Assembly (NCBI GenBank): GCA_003194525.1
Contig: NBIV01000004.1
Span: 645,014 to 709,013, forward strand
Length of the DNA stretch: 64,000 nt
Origin: Gracilariopsis chorda
Lineage: Eukaryota > Rhodophyta > Florideophyceae > Gracilariales > Gracilariaceae
Direction: 5' to 3'
Position numbers and translations under genes: made by a program. The notes beneath the pieces were generated by a model. It was not told where the DNA came from, did no database searches, and saw nothing but the letters and a program-made list of their open reading frames with translations. This document shows, in pieces, positions 51,480 to 62,340 of the stretch (within the stretch, counting starts at the first letter, position 1; every line of letters starts with the position of its first letter).

Positions 51480-52589
51480 ATGAACTTCCTAGGTGATTCT
51501 GAGTTGTCCGTAGGAATTGATGTTCAGAAGGTTCGTCTACCTTTGCTCACTGCGTCGAACTACTTTATGTGGTCCAAGAAGTTAGAAGTTGTTTTGAAGA
51601 GCAAAGGCTGTGGGCTATCGTCAATGGTACTGAGAAAGAGCCCGGACTGCAGGATCCTGGATACGACAAGTATGCCCGTAGAAGAGACACAGCTTTGTCT
51701 ACCATCCTTCTCTTGGTACACGATTCTTGTGTTGCTCCTATCATGGAGATGACGGAGCCCTCCGAGGTTTGGAGGACTTTGAAGTCACAGTACCAGAGTG
51801 TCAGTCAGGCCAGCCGAGATGCTCTTCTGGATAAGTATCAGAGTATGAAGATGTCGGCCGACGAGTCTGTCCTGCAGCACCATGCTCGTTTGGCAGAGCT
51901 TGAGTCGACCCTCATTGGAATTGGTTACTCTATTGATGATCGGGAAAAGCTTCGAGCGTTGCTTAGAGGGCTACGCGAGGAGTTCCAGGTAACTGCAGAA
52001 GTAATTCGAGGCATGGAAAAGACTTTACCGGATGCTGTGGCTCTCCTGATTTCCAAGGAAGCGTTTGTTCGGAAGAATGTGTCTGCAGGGGACGGCGCGA
52101 GATCACTAAATGTCAGAAGTAGCTCTTCGAGGAAGAGGAAGATCAAGTGTCACTACTGCGGCACGTTTAACCACAAGAAGACTGACTGCTATGACAACCC
52201 AGAGAGCCTTAAGTACCGTCCTAAACATCGTGTTAATGAGAGTTCAGAAAACAAGGACGCTGGGGGCGCTGATAGTGCCTTACATGTTGCAAGGGCTCTT
52301 GTTGCTGGTATCACTGGATCTTCCGGAAAGTGGTTCGTTGACTCTGGTGCTACCGAGCATATTTGTAACAAATCAGATGCATTTATCTCTGGTGTGGTCC
52401 CGTCTTCGAAAGTTCACGTGGAAATCGGAGATGGAACGAAGCTCGATGTGAAGGGGAAAGGCACTGTTCCGTGCATTGCAATTGTAACTGGCAAACCAAT
52501 GCATCTAAACCTTACGGAGGTACAACTTGTGCCGAACCTCAGATGTAATCTACTGTCAGTCAGTTCCCTACAGAGAAAAGGTTAACAAC
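51480..52589 (+). pseudogene. gag: E5 Gag and protease
   Basis: ATG at 51480 gives MNFLGDSELSVGIDVQKV and SNYFMWSKKLEVVLKSKG, then a one-base shift near 51605 moves to the frame 51569-52585: APIMEMTEPSEVWRTLKSQY, LRALLRGLREEFQVTAEVI, a zinc knuckle CHYCGTFNHKKTDC (about 52148) and protease WFVDSGATEHICNKSD (about 52332) with DSGA. The frame stops at 52583-52585 at another shift into integrase. Confidence 0.85.
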
Positions 52590-54083
52590 GTTCTCTTTGT
52601 GACGGATGAAGGAGGCCGAAGACTTTGTAAGGTGTGCGATCCAAAATCTAAGGAGACTGTTCTTGTAGCGATCGGAAATCATGAGCGTGGACTTTATGAA
52701 GTGGTTATGCGTCCGAGTCTTGGCCTCAATCCCAACAAAGCACTGATCACGGCATCCGTATCTGAGAGAAAGACACTATGGCACAATCGTCTTGGTCACA
52801 TTTGCGCAGCCCATTTGAGAGCAACTGTTCCCTTGGTTGACGGTGTTGGCCTCACGAAGATTTGTGACTGGGAAACTTGTGAATCATGCCAAATTTCGAA
52901 ATCAGTTCGTGACGTAAGACCTAGAGTGAATCGTGATCGATGCAAAGAACCTGGTGAGCTCGTACACTCAGATGTTGTAGGTCCAGTGAAATGCACATCT
53001 TTTGGTGGAGCAAACTATTATGTTACTTTGTACGATGAGTTCAGTGCATACTCTCTTGTTCGATTCATGAATCGTCGCTCAGAAGTACAGGCCTCTGTTA
53101 GAGAAATGATTGTGGAGTTTGAAGCACTATGCCAGAAGCCAGTCAGGGCAATTCGTATGGACAATGCCAAGGAGTATCTATCTCACGAGTTGCAGAATTG
53201 GCTGAAGCAAAGAGGCATACTTTCTGAACCAGCCGCTCCGTACAGCCTGGAGTCGGACGGGAAAGCTGAACGGCTGAACAGGACCCTGAACAACGCTGCC
53301 AGGGCAATGTTGTATAATCTGCCCGAAGGAATTCGTAGAGAGCGATTGTCGGCAGAAGCTGTATCCACCGCTAACTTCTTGAGGAACCGAACGTTTTCTA
53401 GTGCTGTGACGACTGGCAAAACCCCCTTCGAAGCAGTTCGCAATATGAAACCGAAGATGTCCCACATTAGGATATTCGGATGCATGGCATACGTTCATAT
53501 TCCTAAGAAGCTCAGGAGTGGTAAGTTTGCGGCGACAGCGAGAAAAGGGGTCCTGGTTGGTTTTGAGAGGGGTAATTCTTATAAAGTCTTTTACCACGAG
53601 TCAGGAAGTTTTGTTATCTCTCGTGATGTGAAGTTTGATGAACGAAGTTTTGGTTGGAAGACTGAGAATGGAAACGAAGACGCCCAGGAATCTTTGGACT
53701 TAGACTCCCTTTTTGATGATTTGGAATATGGAACGGAAGAGATCTATATGGATGTCCCTTTTACTGAAGGAGATTTGGGAGAAGGATCTACTGGACCTGA
53801 AGGCGAAGACAGCAATCCAACTGAATCTGATGTTCTTGTTGAACCCGCACTTAGGAGATCTTCTCGTCAGCGTTCTGCACCCTTGCGCTATTCACCTGAG
53901 AGTTTCATTGCAAACTGCCTGTTAGGAATTACAGATAACAATCTCCCACAATCGTTTGAGCAGGCTATGCAGTCACCTGAGAGAGAGCAATGGTGGTTGG
54001 CAATGGCGCATGAAGTGAACAATCTCCGAGAGAGAGATGTCATCGAATTGGTCACATGTCCGCCGCATGTCGTTCCGATTGAC
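52586..54083 (+). CDS. pol: E5 integrase
   Basis: Open frame (from 52527) with LWHNRLGHICAAHLRA and CESCQISKS (HHCC zinc domain), ELVHSDVVGP (first Asp), AIRMDNAKEYLSHEL (second Asp) and ESDGKAERLNRTLN (Glu), then the copia-type GKTPFEAVRNMKPKMSHIRI and FGCMAYVHIPKKLRSG blocks and an acidic linker. It ends at a TGA (54084-54086) in the middle of the polyprotein, at VVPID just before PWVFG. Confidence 0.9.
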
Positions 54084-54086
54084 TGA

Positions 54087-54998
54087 CCTTGGGTCTTCGG
54101 ACGTAAGCGCAACTCTTTTGGTGTGGTTACGAGGCACAGAGCCCGAATAGTGGCGAAGGGGTTCATGCAGAGATTTGGGATTGATTACGGCGAAATCTTT
54201 TCTCCCGTCTTGAAGTATGCTACTGTGAGGCTGGTACTTTCGATCATTGTTGACCAAGGGATGGAATTCATTCGTCTAGACATCAAAGCTGCGTTTTTGT
54301 ATGGCAAGTTAGATGAAGAGGTCTACATGAAACAGTTCCCAGGCTTTGAGGTCCAAGGAAGTGAAGGTCAAGTGCTGAAGCTCAAACACGCCATATACGG
54401 CTTGAAGCAGGCATCAAGAGCGTTTTGGAACTTCATTCACCCTATCCTACTCAAGTTTGGCTTCAATTGCTCTCAAGGAGATCCAGCTCTATACTTTTTG
54501 GAAACCAATTCCTCTTTGGTAGTACTGGTCATCTATGTGGATGATATTTTCGTTGCCTCTCAGAGTTCAAAGATTTTGGCGGAGGTCATATCGTTCTTAA
54601 AGAGATATGTAGATCTTCGTGTCGAGAAGGATGACGCTAAGTTCCTTGGGATGACTGTAGTTCGTGGCACAGATGGCACATTGAAGGTTCATAATGCGAG
54701 CATGATCGCTCACCTTTTGGATCAGTTTGGCATGCAATCTTGTGCACCGGTGAAGACTGCCATGATCTTACACTATGCGTTGGATGGAGTGCGGGATGAA
54801 GAAGTAAGAGGCCTTCCGTACAAGGAACTTGTTGGCGCTCTGATATACCTCTCGAACACTTGTCGACCAGATATTGCATTATCTGTCAGCTATCTAAGCC
54901 GCTTCATGGATACCTTTGGTGAACAACATTGGAGGGCTGCGAAACGGGTTTTGAGGTATCTGAAGGGCACCAAAGATGTAGGCTTGATGTTTGTCTAA
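54087..54998 (+). CDS. pol: E5 reverse transcriptase
   Basis: Same frame as the integrase after the TGA. Motifs: HRARIVAKGFMQRFGIDYGE, FIRLDIKAAFLYGKLDEEVY, YGLKQASRAFWNF, VLVIYVDDIFVASQ (YVDD) and YLSNTCRPDIALSVSYLSRF. It stops at TAA 54996-54998 before RNase H, which continues in the same frame. Confidence 0.9.
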   Translation, partial: PWVFGRKRNSFGVVTRHRARIVAKGFMQRFGIDYGEIFSPVLKYATVRLVLSIIVDQGMEFIRLDIKAAFLYGKLDEEVYMKQFPGFEVQGSEGQVLKLKHAIYGLKQASRAFWNFIHPILLKFGFNCSQGDPALYFLETNSSLVVLVIYVDDIFVASQSSKILAEVISFLKRYVDLRVEKDDAKFLGMTVVRGTDGTLKVHNASMIAHLLDQFGMQSCAPVKTAMILHYALDGVRDEEVRGLPYKELVGALIYLSNTCRPDIALSVSYLSRFMDTFGEQHWRAAKRVLRYLKGTKDVGLMFV

Positions 54999-55010
54999 CG
55001 TGTTGACAGT

Positions 55011-55487
55011 ATGAAAGGGTTTTCTGATTCTGATTTTGCAGGTGATACCACCGACCGTAAGTCAACTGCAGGTTTCGTGTTTATCAACTCTGGTGCAGCT
55101 GTTAGCTGGCGGTCAAAGAAGCAATCTCTTGTGGCGCAGTCTACAGTTGAAGCTGAATATGTCTCCGTCTCTAATGCAGTACGAGAAGCTCTTTGGCTCC
55201 GTTCACTTATGATTGAACTTGGACTTTGGGCCGAGAAAGGTATGGTAATTGGTTGTGATAATCAAGGAGCAATCCGTGTAAGCAACGACACGGTGTGCAG
55301 TGAACGTACGAAGCACATAGATATTCGGTACCATTTTCTTCGCGACCATGTGAAACGAGGAAATGTTTGTTTGGAATACGTTGAGACACATGTCATGACT
55401 GCAGATATATTAACGAAACCAGTTGATGCTGCCACTCACAATAATCATTGCCGTGGTATGGGTCTTGACATGAAAGAGACTGTCTAG
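55011..55487 (+). CDS. pol: E5 RNase H
   Basis: GFSDSDFAGDTTDRKSTAGF, SLVAQSTVEAEYVSVS and ADILTKPVDAATH are the copia RNase H blocks. In frame with the RT; the two were one polyprotein. The stop at 55485-55487 is 12 bp before the 3' LTR. Confidence 0.9.
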   Translation: MKGFSDSDFAGDTTDRKSTAGFVFINSGAAVSWRSKKQSLVAQSTVEAEYVSVSNAVREALWLRSLMIELGLWAEKGMVIGCDNQGAIRVSNDTVCSERTKHIDIRYHFLRDHVKRGNVCLEYVETHVMTADILTKPVDAATHNNHCRGMGLDMKETV

Positions 55488-55499
55488 AATGAGGGGAAG
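55487..55499 (+). promoter_or_regulatory. E5 polypurine tract
   Basis: GAATGAGGGGAAG immediately precedes the 3' LTR. Confidence 0.75.
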
Positions 55500-55721
55500 T
55501 GATGTTAATAGTGAATTGTTTGCATGAGTGAATTGTTTACATGCTTATGTACATTCTCTACCTTCTGTCTACAGGTATCTCGTTAGATTGAATTGTCATG
55601 TGCGCTGATGATATCTAGAAGATATTTTGTTCGCACTGCGTCTCTCGAGGACTATATAAGAACCATTCTGGTTGTCTTGTGAGTAAAGATAAGTGACAAG
55701 CTGATTCGTCAACCTGTAAAA
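55500..55721 (+). repeat. E5 3' LTR (222 bp)
   Basis: Same length as the 5' LTR, about 96 percent identical by eye. Confidence 0.95.
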
Positions 55722-56300
55722 GCACCCATTGAACCTGTTGGTGTATATTTTATCGTTGTTTCTTTCGGAACCCAGATATTGTAACCAAGCCACTCCTATT
55801 TAGCCGGAAGCAACCGCAGTTCGTTTTGTTGCGTAGAAGTCATCCACTTTGGCATGCCCCTATGCCCGGCGACTATGAGGAATGGAGGTGCTAGTTTTCT
55901 GGAAACCGAAGCAATTTTAACTTCAGAAAGGTGCTCCCCATTGTCTTTCAGATCTTGGTGGAGTCCAGAGTGGCGCTTTGTTTACGATGAGAATATTTTA
56001 ACTCTTTTACCATTCTGCGCTCTAACTGCCGTTTCGTCTAAATTTCATATTCTCTCTGGGTTCTCAAATAAGTCTGGTTTTTCTTTCTGCAACTCAGAAA
56101 GCGCTACACTCCAAGTTTTGACATGCTCAACACTTTGCACTTCAAATTGTTTGTGGCACATTTGCTCAGTCGGACGAAATGTCAGCTCTCGATTTCTTGC
56201 TCGGAAGGGCCTCAATGCATCTTCGGAAGGAGCGGGAACGCCGCATTTATATCCAACACGTCCATCAGAAGCAACAGCTCCCATCAGTGGTGTCATGTTA
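55722..56300 (-). pseudogene. pogo-like (DDE_1) transposase, middle part
   Basis: From 56300 down: TPLMGAVASDGRVGYKCGVP, VEHVKTWSVALSELQKEKPD, FENPERI, a TGA in place of an expected Trp, then NLDETAVRA with the first catalytic Asp, and GHRGMPKWM. The DDE_1 core continues at 51185. The N-terminal DNA-binding part is lost where the E4 LTR starts (56301). Confidence 0.7.
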
Positions 56301-57108
56301 TGAAGTGCAACGCCCTCAGGGAGGGATTCTGGGTACTTGAACGCTTTCCCGATATTATCGGTTGTGTAGTGTGTATATGAACTACGCCCCACAATGGTGG
56401 GTATGGACACGTGGGACACGGTTTTGGGTCAATTGGCAGTTGGCCACAGTAGTGGATGTTGCCACGGAATGTGGAGTATTTTAGTTAATTTTATTTATTA
56501 TTTTCACACCCATTTCTGGGAAGCTAGTACTTAGTGCGACGGCGCACTGCCGTCGCACCAGTAAACCTTCCCCAACAAGGGACTCCGAACCTGGGGAATT
56601 GGCTCTGAGCTTTACCGCCTCCGCGTGTTCTCAACTCCTCCTTGGAGGGAAGCACCGTAGTGTACGGAAGTTCACCCCCCTTGCACATCTAAAGGAGACC
56701 CATCATTGGGAGTACTAATTGTTCCAATCATATTGGTGTTTCGCCCTGTATAGGGAGTCCTGTCCACCGGCATTGCCGTATCTACTCGTCGCTCTCGCGA
56801 CCCACTCGTCCTTCCTCTTTCCCCTTTTTAGGGTAGCACCTCCCGCTATCCGCGGCCCTCGTGTGCGCATCCGCTCACACACCCCCACTTACGTGGAAAC
56901 ATACCTCTACTGAGGATCACACCCCGCTCACGCGGATACCGATTCTTCGCCTTCACCTCCCTGCGCGAGTCGCGACAGGTGTCCCTGGTCTTACAAACCG
57001 GCTTCGCCGTGACACCTCTGGGAGGGCTCTACCCAACTGGGTTCACCTCGTGAGAGGAAGATCCCGGACGTCTTTCGGTGTTTTTCCCCTTTGGGGCATT
57101 GCACCACA
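56301..57108 (+). repeat. E4 5' LTR, copy B (808 bp), hairpin-rich
   Basis: Starts TGAAGTGCAACGCCC and ends GGGGCATTGCACCACA; complement of the 29279-30106 family. Example hairpin 56655-56667 (CCGT-AGTGT-ACGG) corresponds to 29741-29753 and 12272-12284, each with a different loop. Confidence 0.9.
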
Positions 57109-57111
57109 AAG

Positions 57112-57130
57112 TGGTCTCCTGACTTAGAAT
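57112..57130 (+). promoter_or_regulatory. E4 primer-binding site
   Basis: TGGTCTCCTGACTTAGAAT, three bases after the LTR, aligned with the E2 site with three differences. Confidence 0.7.
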
Positions 57131-57213
57131 CGGTTTTTGTTTTCCCTCTTACGAGGTTTGTTTTCATTCACCGGAAGTTCCGTGATCGTTTCCCGTCGTA
57201 ACGGTATTTTCTC

Positions 57214-58992
57214 ATGTCGAGAAATCCCTCCGACGCGGAGCCAGTGGTTACGCGTAGTCGCTCCCGCGACAACGCGGACTCTTCCGAAGTTCGGTTCGTA
57301 CCCCGTATCCCTATACGGACAAGTTCCAGCCGTGCTGGCGCCGCTTCATCGCGGAATGATACCCCCGACCGGGAACCCCGGAACCTCCTTTTGCCCTCGT
57401 TATCACCCCCGCAGGGGAATGCAGCATCGACTCCGGCTGTTGCCGCAGTGCCCCAGGCACCCCGGCCTGCTCCCGCTGTCGCGGCTTCAAGCCCCCGTGG
57501 AACGGGTGATAACACCCCCCAGGGGACTTCCCTGGAATCCCAGGTCCGCGCTCTGTGGACCGCCCATGAAACCCTTGTAGGGGAACTAAAATCCCTCCAA
57601 GAGGTGGTCTCGGCAACCCCCGTAAAGGAGGTCGCCGAGGAGCTCCGTATTTTACGGTCTGACGTCAACTCCGTGTTGGAGAGTTTGGGACAACCCGCCG
57701 CCTTCATCGAAGGAGTTGAAGCCCGATTTGATCGGATTGGTGCCCGCCTGGAGACGCTGGAGCAGTTCGTCCTCATGGACAAACCATCCCCGGGTGATCC
57801 GGTAAACGAGGCATCGCACAACGACCAGCTTGCTGGGAAGAAGAAACGCCGTCACCGACGGAAACATCACCGAAAATATTCGGACTCCGATTCTTCGACA
57901 TCGTCGGACTCACCCCGAAACCATTCGGTTAGCTCGAGCTCCTCGGACTCCGACTCGGAGGACGAGAAGCGAGGCTACTCCTCCCGCTCGAAGCGGTCAT
58001 CGGCCACTGAAGGTGTGGTCCGAACCCGCCAGAAGGGGAGAAGACACCCCGGTCTCCGGGAATTGAAACCGACAAACCCGGATTACCGGAAGCTTTTATC
58101 ATACCCGTACTACCGGCTCAAAGATTCGTCACTTGGACGTACGCCCCGTTGTACGGGAAAGGTGCGAGAATGCATTAAGCGAATGCAGCTCTCGCTCCGC
58201 AACCAGTATTTTACTGGAGAGGACCCAGTCCTAGTACTGGATTTCCTATCCCGCTTTGTAGCGGAGGCCGATATCCTCGGTATGAATGAGGGACAAGCCT
58301 ATTTGGCTTTACCGTATTTCTTACGGGGAGTGGCCGAGGACCAATACACCTCTGTCCGAGGATCTTCTCGCGCCTCCGAGGGAGGAGTTACTTGCTGGCC
58401 GGAGGCTGTGCAGTATCTTCTGCGCTCCTACGCCACCAACACCGCTATTCAGCAGGCTATCCTCGCTTTGCGAGATACACGCCAGCGTGCTGGAGAGACC
58501 AAGACCGATTACTCGGTGCGCCTTAACAAGGCTTTCCACAGATGTGGTAACGTATACCCCGCTGGGGAGCGCAGTACCATGTTCATTGATGGTCTTGACC
58601 CGGCAATCCGGAGTTTAGTTACCCGTTATCGGGAGGACAAGCGAAGGATCACCTACCTCGAGCTGGTCCAACACGCTCGAGCGGAAGGGGATGCACTTCG
58701 TGCAAGAACTCCGAACAATCGGTCTAAATCCGCCAAGGCGTTGTTGCTGGAAAGCGAAGCTTCCTCTCTCCCGCTCACCGCGGATGGGAACCCTGGACAG
58801 GGATTTGATACCGTGCATTTAGCGCAGGGGGATGGTGTGTCGATACCCACCAGTGAGTTACCGTCAACGACGGAGATGACCCGTGATACGGGAACGGAAG
58901 ACCCCGTTTTGTACCGTGGTAACAGTCGGGTTCAACCCCAACGTCCCGTTTTCAAACGGTCAATCCCGTTATCAACGGCCTGGATGGACTGA
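57214..58992 (+). CDS. gag: E4 Gag, 592-residue frame
   Basis: ATG at 57214, 105 bp after the LTR. Domain order equals E2: Pro/Ala-rich start, coiled coil (VAEELRILRSDVNSVLESLG), Lys/Arg/His then Ser-rich tract, and the Gag core (GEDPVLVLDFLSRFVAEAD, ALPYFLRGVAEDQY, LNKAFHRCGNVYPAGE, MFIDGLDPAIRSLVTRYRE). The last part, EDPVLYRGNSRVQPQRPVFK, aligns with the start of the E2 nucleocapsid frame, so E4 reads through where E2 has a stop; a shift near 58960 then leads to the zinc-knuckle frame. The first 140 bp hold at least six perfect hairpins (for example 57228-57240, 57257-57270, 57303-57318, 57326-57338). Confidence 0.9.
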   Translation: MSRNPSDAEPVVTRSRSRDNADSSEVRFVPRIPIRTSSSRAGAASSRNDTPDREPRNLLLPSLSPPQGNAASTPAVAAVPQAPRPAPAVAASSPRGTGDNTPQGTSLESQVRALWTAHETLVGELKSLQEVVSATPVKEVAEELRILRSDVNSVLESLGQPAAFIEGVEARFDRIGARLETLEQFVLMDKPSPGDPVNEASHNDQLAGKKKRRHRRKHHRKYSDSDSSTSSDSPRNHSVSSSSSDSDSEDEKRGYSSRSKRSSATEGVVRTRQKGRRHPGLRELKPTNPDYRKLLSYPYYRLKDSSLGRTPRCTGKVRECIKRMQLSLRNQYFTGEDPVLVLDFLSRFVAEADILGMNEGQAYLALPYFLRGVAEDQYTSVRGSSRASEGGVTCWPEAVQYLLRSYATNTAIQQAILALRDTRQRAGETKTDYSVRLNKAFHRCGNVYPAGERSTMFIDGLDPAIRSLVTRYREDKRRITYLELVQHARAEGDALRARTPNNRSKSAKALLLESEASSLPLTADGNPGQGFDTVHLAQGDGVSIPTSELPSTTEMTRDTGTEDPVLYRGNSRVQPQRPVFKRSIPLSTAWMD

Positions 58993-59386
58993 CACCCGCC
59001 CTGCGGTTCGCTTCTCCGATACTCGGAATAATAATCCGCGTGTCGCGGTGCTGGCTCTCATTTGCCACCTGTGCTATGCCCATGGCCATACCTCTCCTCA
59101 GTGTATTTGTTCACTGAAGGATATGGCCAAGGTGGTGGCAAATTATGAGGCCCTCACTCCAGAGGAGAAACGTTCCGTCCCGACGGCTTCCTACCTCCGT
59201 GCTAAAACGGACTTTTCTCACGCCCTACCACAGACCCCGCGTGCGCGGCAAGCTTCATACACCCCGATTCGGGAGATCACGCAACCATCCGTTGCAACCC
59301 CCGCTTATGCGGATAGAAACCCCCGTCAACGGGATGAAGCACTCGTTGTCGAGGAAACCAACCCACCGCCGAAGGCGGAAAACTAA
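58960..59386 (+). CDS. gag: E4 nucleocapsid part of Gag
   Basis: Frame 58883-59386 with CHLCYAHGHTSPQC, the CCHC knuckle, and a basic tail ending PPPKAEN. Four perfect hairpins lie in its last 78 nt (59301-59312, 59322-59333, 59342-59353, 59366-59378). The pol frame that follows is -1. Confidence 0.85.
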
Positions 59387-59410
59387 CTGAGGGAGTCTCC
59401 CCTTTGGGAG
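59378..59410 (+). promoter_or_regulatory. gag-pol junction of E4: stop, -1 frame and hairpin
   Basis: GAA AAC TAA (59378-59386) is followed by GGGAG-T-CTCCC (59391-59401) and CTCCC-CTTT-GGGAG (59397-59410). E2 has the same stems and frame relation. Confidence 0.55.
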
Positions 59411-60400
59411 AGGCGTCCTCAAAAACGAGGCTGTTGGCGCCCGAGGCGTCCTCGCCTCGCTCCCCGGTGAAAGTCCTCTCGAGGAAAGACACCGCTGACG
59501 CGGACTCTGCGCACCTCGGTGTGTTGCGTCGCCCGTGGATACGGAGTAAAAATCCCCGGATTCCCGGTAGAGTCTTGGTCTTGGCCAAGCGCAATTATAA
59601 GGTCTATGCCGACCTTGGCCTTGACCCCCAGTTTATGGTGAGGTTTCTCACCGTCCTGGATACAGGTGCAGACCCCAACTTTGTCGTGGAATCATTGTTA
59701 CCCCCGCTTGTGCGGTCGCGTATCCGCTCTGACGCGGTCCCCGACATTTCGGATGCGAACAACAATCCGTTACAAACGGTGGGCACAGTGGACCTCGTCG
59801 TGAGACTTGGTACATCTGTGGTGAAGTTGGACTTCATCGTTTGCCGTTCACTGGCAGCACCAGTCATACTGGGATGTGATTACTGCGACAGATTTGTCGA
59901 CGCAATCAGGCCCCGCCTCAGGCGTGTAGAACTTGACGACGGATCGTCGGTTCCGATTGTTCGCCGCCCGCTAAAGCGGTCCTCTCGGAAACAAGTTCCG
60001 CTCCCTGCTGCGCAGGAACCACCGCCCGCGTCCCGCGAGTCCACCAAGCTCCGCGTCGCTGCCTCGGTTTCTATACCGGCTGAGTCCCAAGTCTGGGTAC
60101 AGGTAAATTCCCGTCAACACGGTCTTCGGGTTATACAACCCTCGCCTCGTTGTACGAGAAATCCCAGCTGGCGCTGGCTAATGGAATTGTCTCCATTTCC
60201 CCGGATGTTCCTTTCTGGATATTGGTTGCCAACCTTGGCAAACACCCCCAGTATCTGGTCAAACACCAAGTAATTGGGAGTGTAACCCCCCATCCTATGG
60301 GAATGCTGCCAACGAAGATGACAGCCGCCGATGTACTCGGAGTTACCACCTCTTCTGAGGAGTTCACCCCGCCGTCCGAAGACGTCAAGTCTAAGGAGGG
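59390..60400 (+). pseudogene. pol: E4 protease region
   Basis: Frame 59404-60273 has TVLDTGADPN with the catalytic DTG and APVILGCDYCDRFVDAIRP, aligned with E2. One base is missing near 60147; the reading resumes at YEKSQLALANG (60150) to SKEGRKP, which contains the internal polypurine tract 60391-60404. A further shift follows near 60400-60450. Confidence 0.85.
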
Positions 60401-60445
60401 GAGGAAACCGCTACTTCAGCGTCGAACATACCGAGTAACTCGGAA

Positions 60446-61494
60446 TTGCGAACCACACCTGTTCCACAGGACAATGCTCCATCGAGCAATGACCGGATTG
60501 ATCCGGAAAAAGCACTTGAAGCGCTGGACTTCAGCCACGTGCCAGAGTCGCACCGCGACAAACTCCATACTATGTTACGGGAATTCACCACAATGTGGGA
60601 TGGCTCGCTTGGCGAGATTGATGCAACGGAACACCGGATCGATTTAATCCCCGGTGCGCGACCGGTTGCACAACCCCTTACAGGGCAGGTCCGAAAGCTC
60701 GGGAAGAGGAGCAGTCCCAGGTGGACAAGATGCTCCGCGCAGGTGTGATTGATCCCGCTCAATCGCCCTGGGCATCCCCAGTTGTACTGGCTTTAAAGGC
60801 TGACGGAACCTGGAGGTTCTGTGTCGACTACCGCCGGCTCAATGCCGTGACTGTTAGGGACACGTACCCCATCCCTCGTATGGACGAGTGCATTGACTCC
60901 CTTGGAGACGCCACCGTGTTCACGGCCCTTGATGCCAATTGGGGATATTGGCAAGTACCTGTCAGACAGGAGGATCGCGACAAAACCGCATTCACCTGCC
61001 ATGCAGGAACGTACCGCTTCAAGCGGATGCCATTTGGGTTAACCAACGCCCCCGCCACCTTTCAGCGTGCAGTAGATATTCTACTCAACCGCTTTAAGTG
61101 GCGGAGTTGTCTGGTCTACCTTGATGATATTATCATCTTCTCCAACTCGTTGGACGACCATCTCACTCACGTCCGAGACGTGCTGACCGTACTCCGTCAT
61201 GCGGGAATTACCCTCAAGTTGAGGAAATGCGAGTTTTTCACAGATACTGTGAAGTATCTGGGTCACATTATCCGTCCTGGACGGTTAGCGATCGAGAAAG
61301 CTCGAGTCAAATCCCTCGTTGAGGCGAAAGAACCCCGTACTCAAACGGAACTGCGCTCCTTTCTGGGGCTGGTCAACGTCTATCGACGGTTTATCCCGAA
61401 CTTTTCGGATACTGCAGCGCCCCTGAACGCGTTGTTGCGAAAGGGAACCCCCAAAACTGGGAACATTTACGCCCGAGCAATCGGAAGCTTTTAA
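60446..61494 (+). pseudogene. pol: E4 reverse transcriptase
   Basis: Two frames: 60446-60748 (HVPESHRDKLHTMLREFTTM, TEHRIDLIPGARPVA) and 60721-61494 (SPWASPVVLALKADGTWRFC, MPFGLTNAPATFQRA, CLVYLDDIIIFS, SFLGLVNVYRRFIPNFSD). The second covers the palm with an intact YLDD. Shifts at about 60690 and 61460 break it. Confidence 0.9.
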
Positions 61495-61499
61495 CTCCT

Positions 61500-62340
61500 T
61501 AAAGGAGGCTGTCACATCAGCACCAATCCTACATCTCCCAAAACTTGGGTTGCCATACTCCGTAGATACGGACTCGAGCGACTACCAAGTCGGGTGTGCT
61601 CTTTTTCAAACCACCCCGAGGGGGAACGACATCCAATTGGTTATTGGTCACGTTCGCTCAATGTTCATGAGCGGAACTACTCCGTATCGGAGAAAGAGTG
61701 CCTCGCCGTCGTATGGGCGATGACCACTCTGCGCCCCTACCTTATGGGAATTCACTTCACCGTGTACACGGATCATTCCTCATTGAGGTGGTTGATGAAT
61801 ATCTCCGACCCGTCGGGACGCCTCATGCGCTGGAGACTCCGCCTCGCGGAATATGACTTTCAAGTCATTTATAAAAAGGGTGCGCAGAACACTCAGGCCG
61901 ACGCTTTATCGCGGTTACCCACAAGTGGGGAAGCACTCCCAACGGAGGATGATGAAGTCCCATGCTTCATGGCTATAGACCCGGATGATCCGGAACATGC
62001 CGTCGAGGCTAGGCCAGAAACCTGGGACGAGGATGCTGATTTTGACGAACTACTCGCATCGCGAGATAAATCTGAGAACCCGTTACCGGGAAACTTTGTA
62101 CCGGTATCACCGGAAGAAATGATCCGAGAACAATTCGGCGACCCATTCTGTACGAGAATTCGTGCCCGTATCAACGGTGGTGAAGATCTCCCTTTCGGGG
62201 TAAACGACAAAGGCTACCTCGTAAGAAAGGTCGAAGCCCGCCCACAGATTGTGGTACCACATTCCCTGCAATCGCGGGTGTTACATCTATCACACTACGC
62301 CCCCATTGGAGGTCACCCAGTGGGAGGAAACTCTACCTAA
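61500..62340 (+). pseudogene. pol: E4 RNase H and integrase zinc domain start
   Basis: Main frame 61594-62340: GERHPIGYWSRSLNVHERNY, TVYTDHSSLRWLMNIS and KKGAQNTQADALSRLP (RNase H), then an acidic linker and VLHLSHYAPIGGH (first zinc ligands of integrase). A frameshift at about 62330 ends it. Confidence 0.85.

Larger units (their letters stand above)
51186..55721 (+). mobile_element. E5: near-complete Ty1/copia element, TSD GCACC
   Basis: LTRs 51186-51407 and 55500-55721 (222 bp each, about eight differences) with GCACC at 51181-51185 and 55722-55726. gag, protease, integrase, RT and RNase H follow in copia order. Two frameshifts and two in-frame stops inactivate it. Confidence 0.95.
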
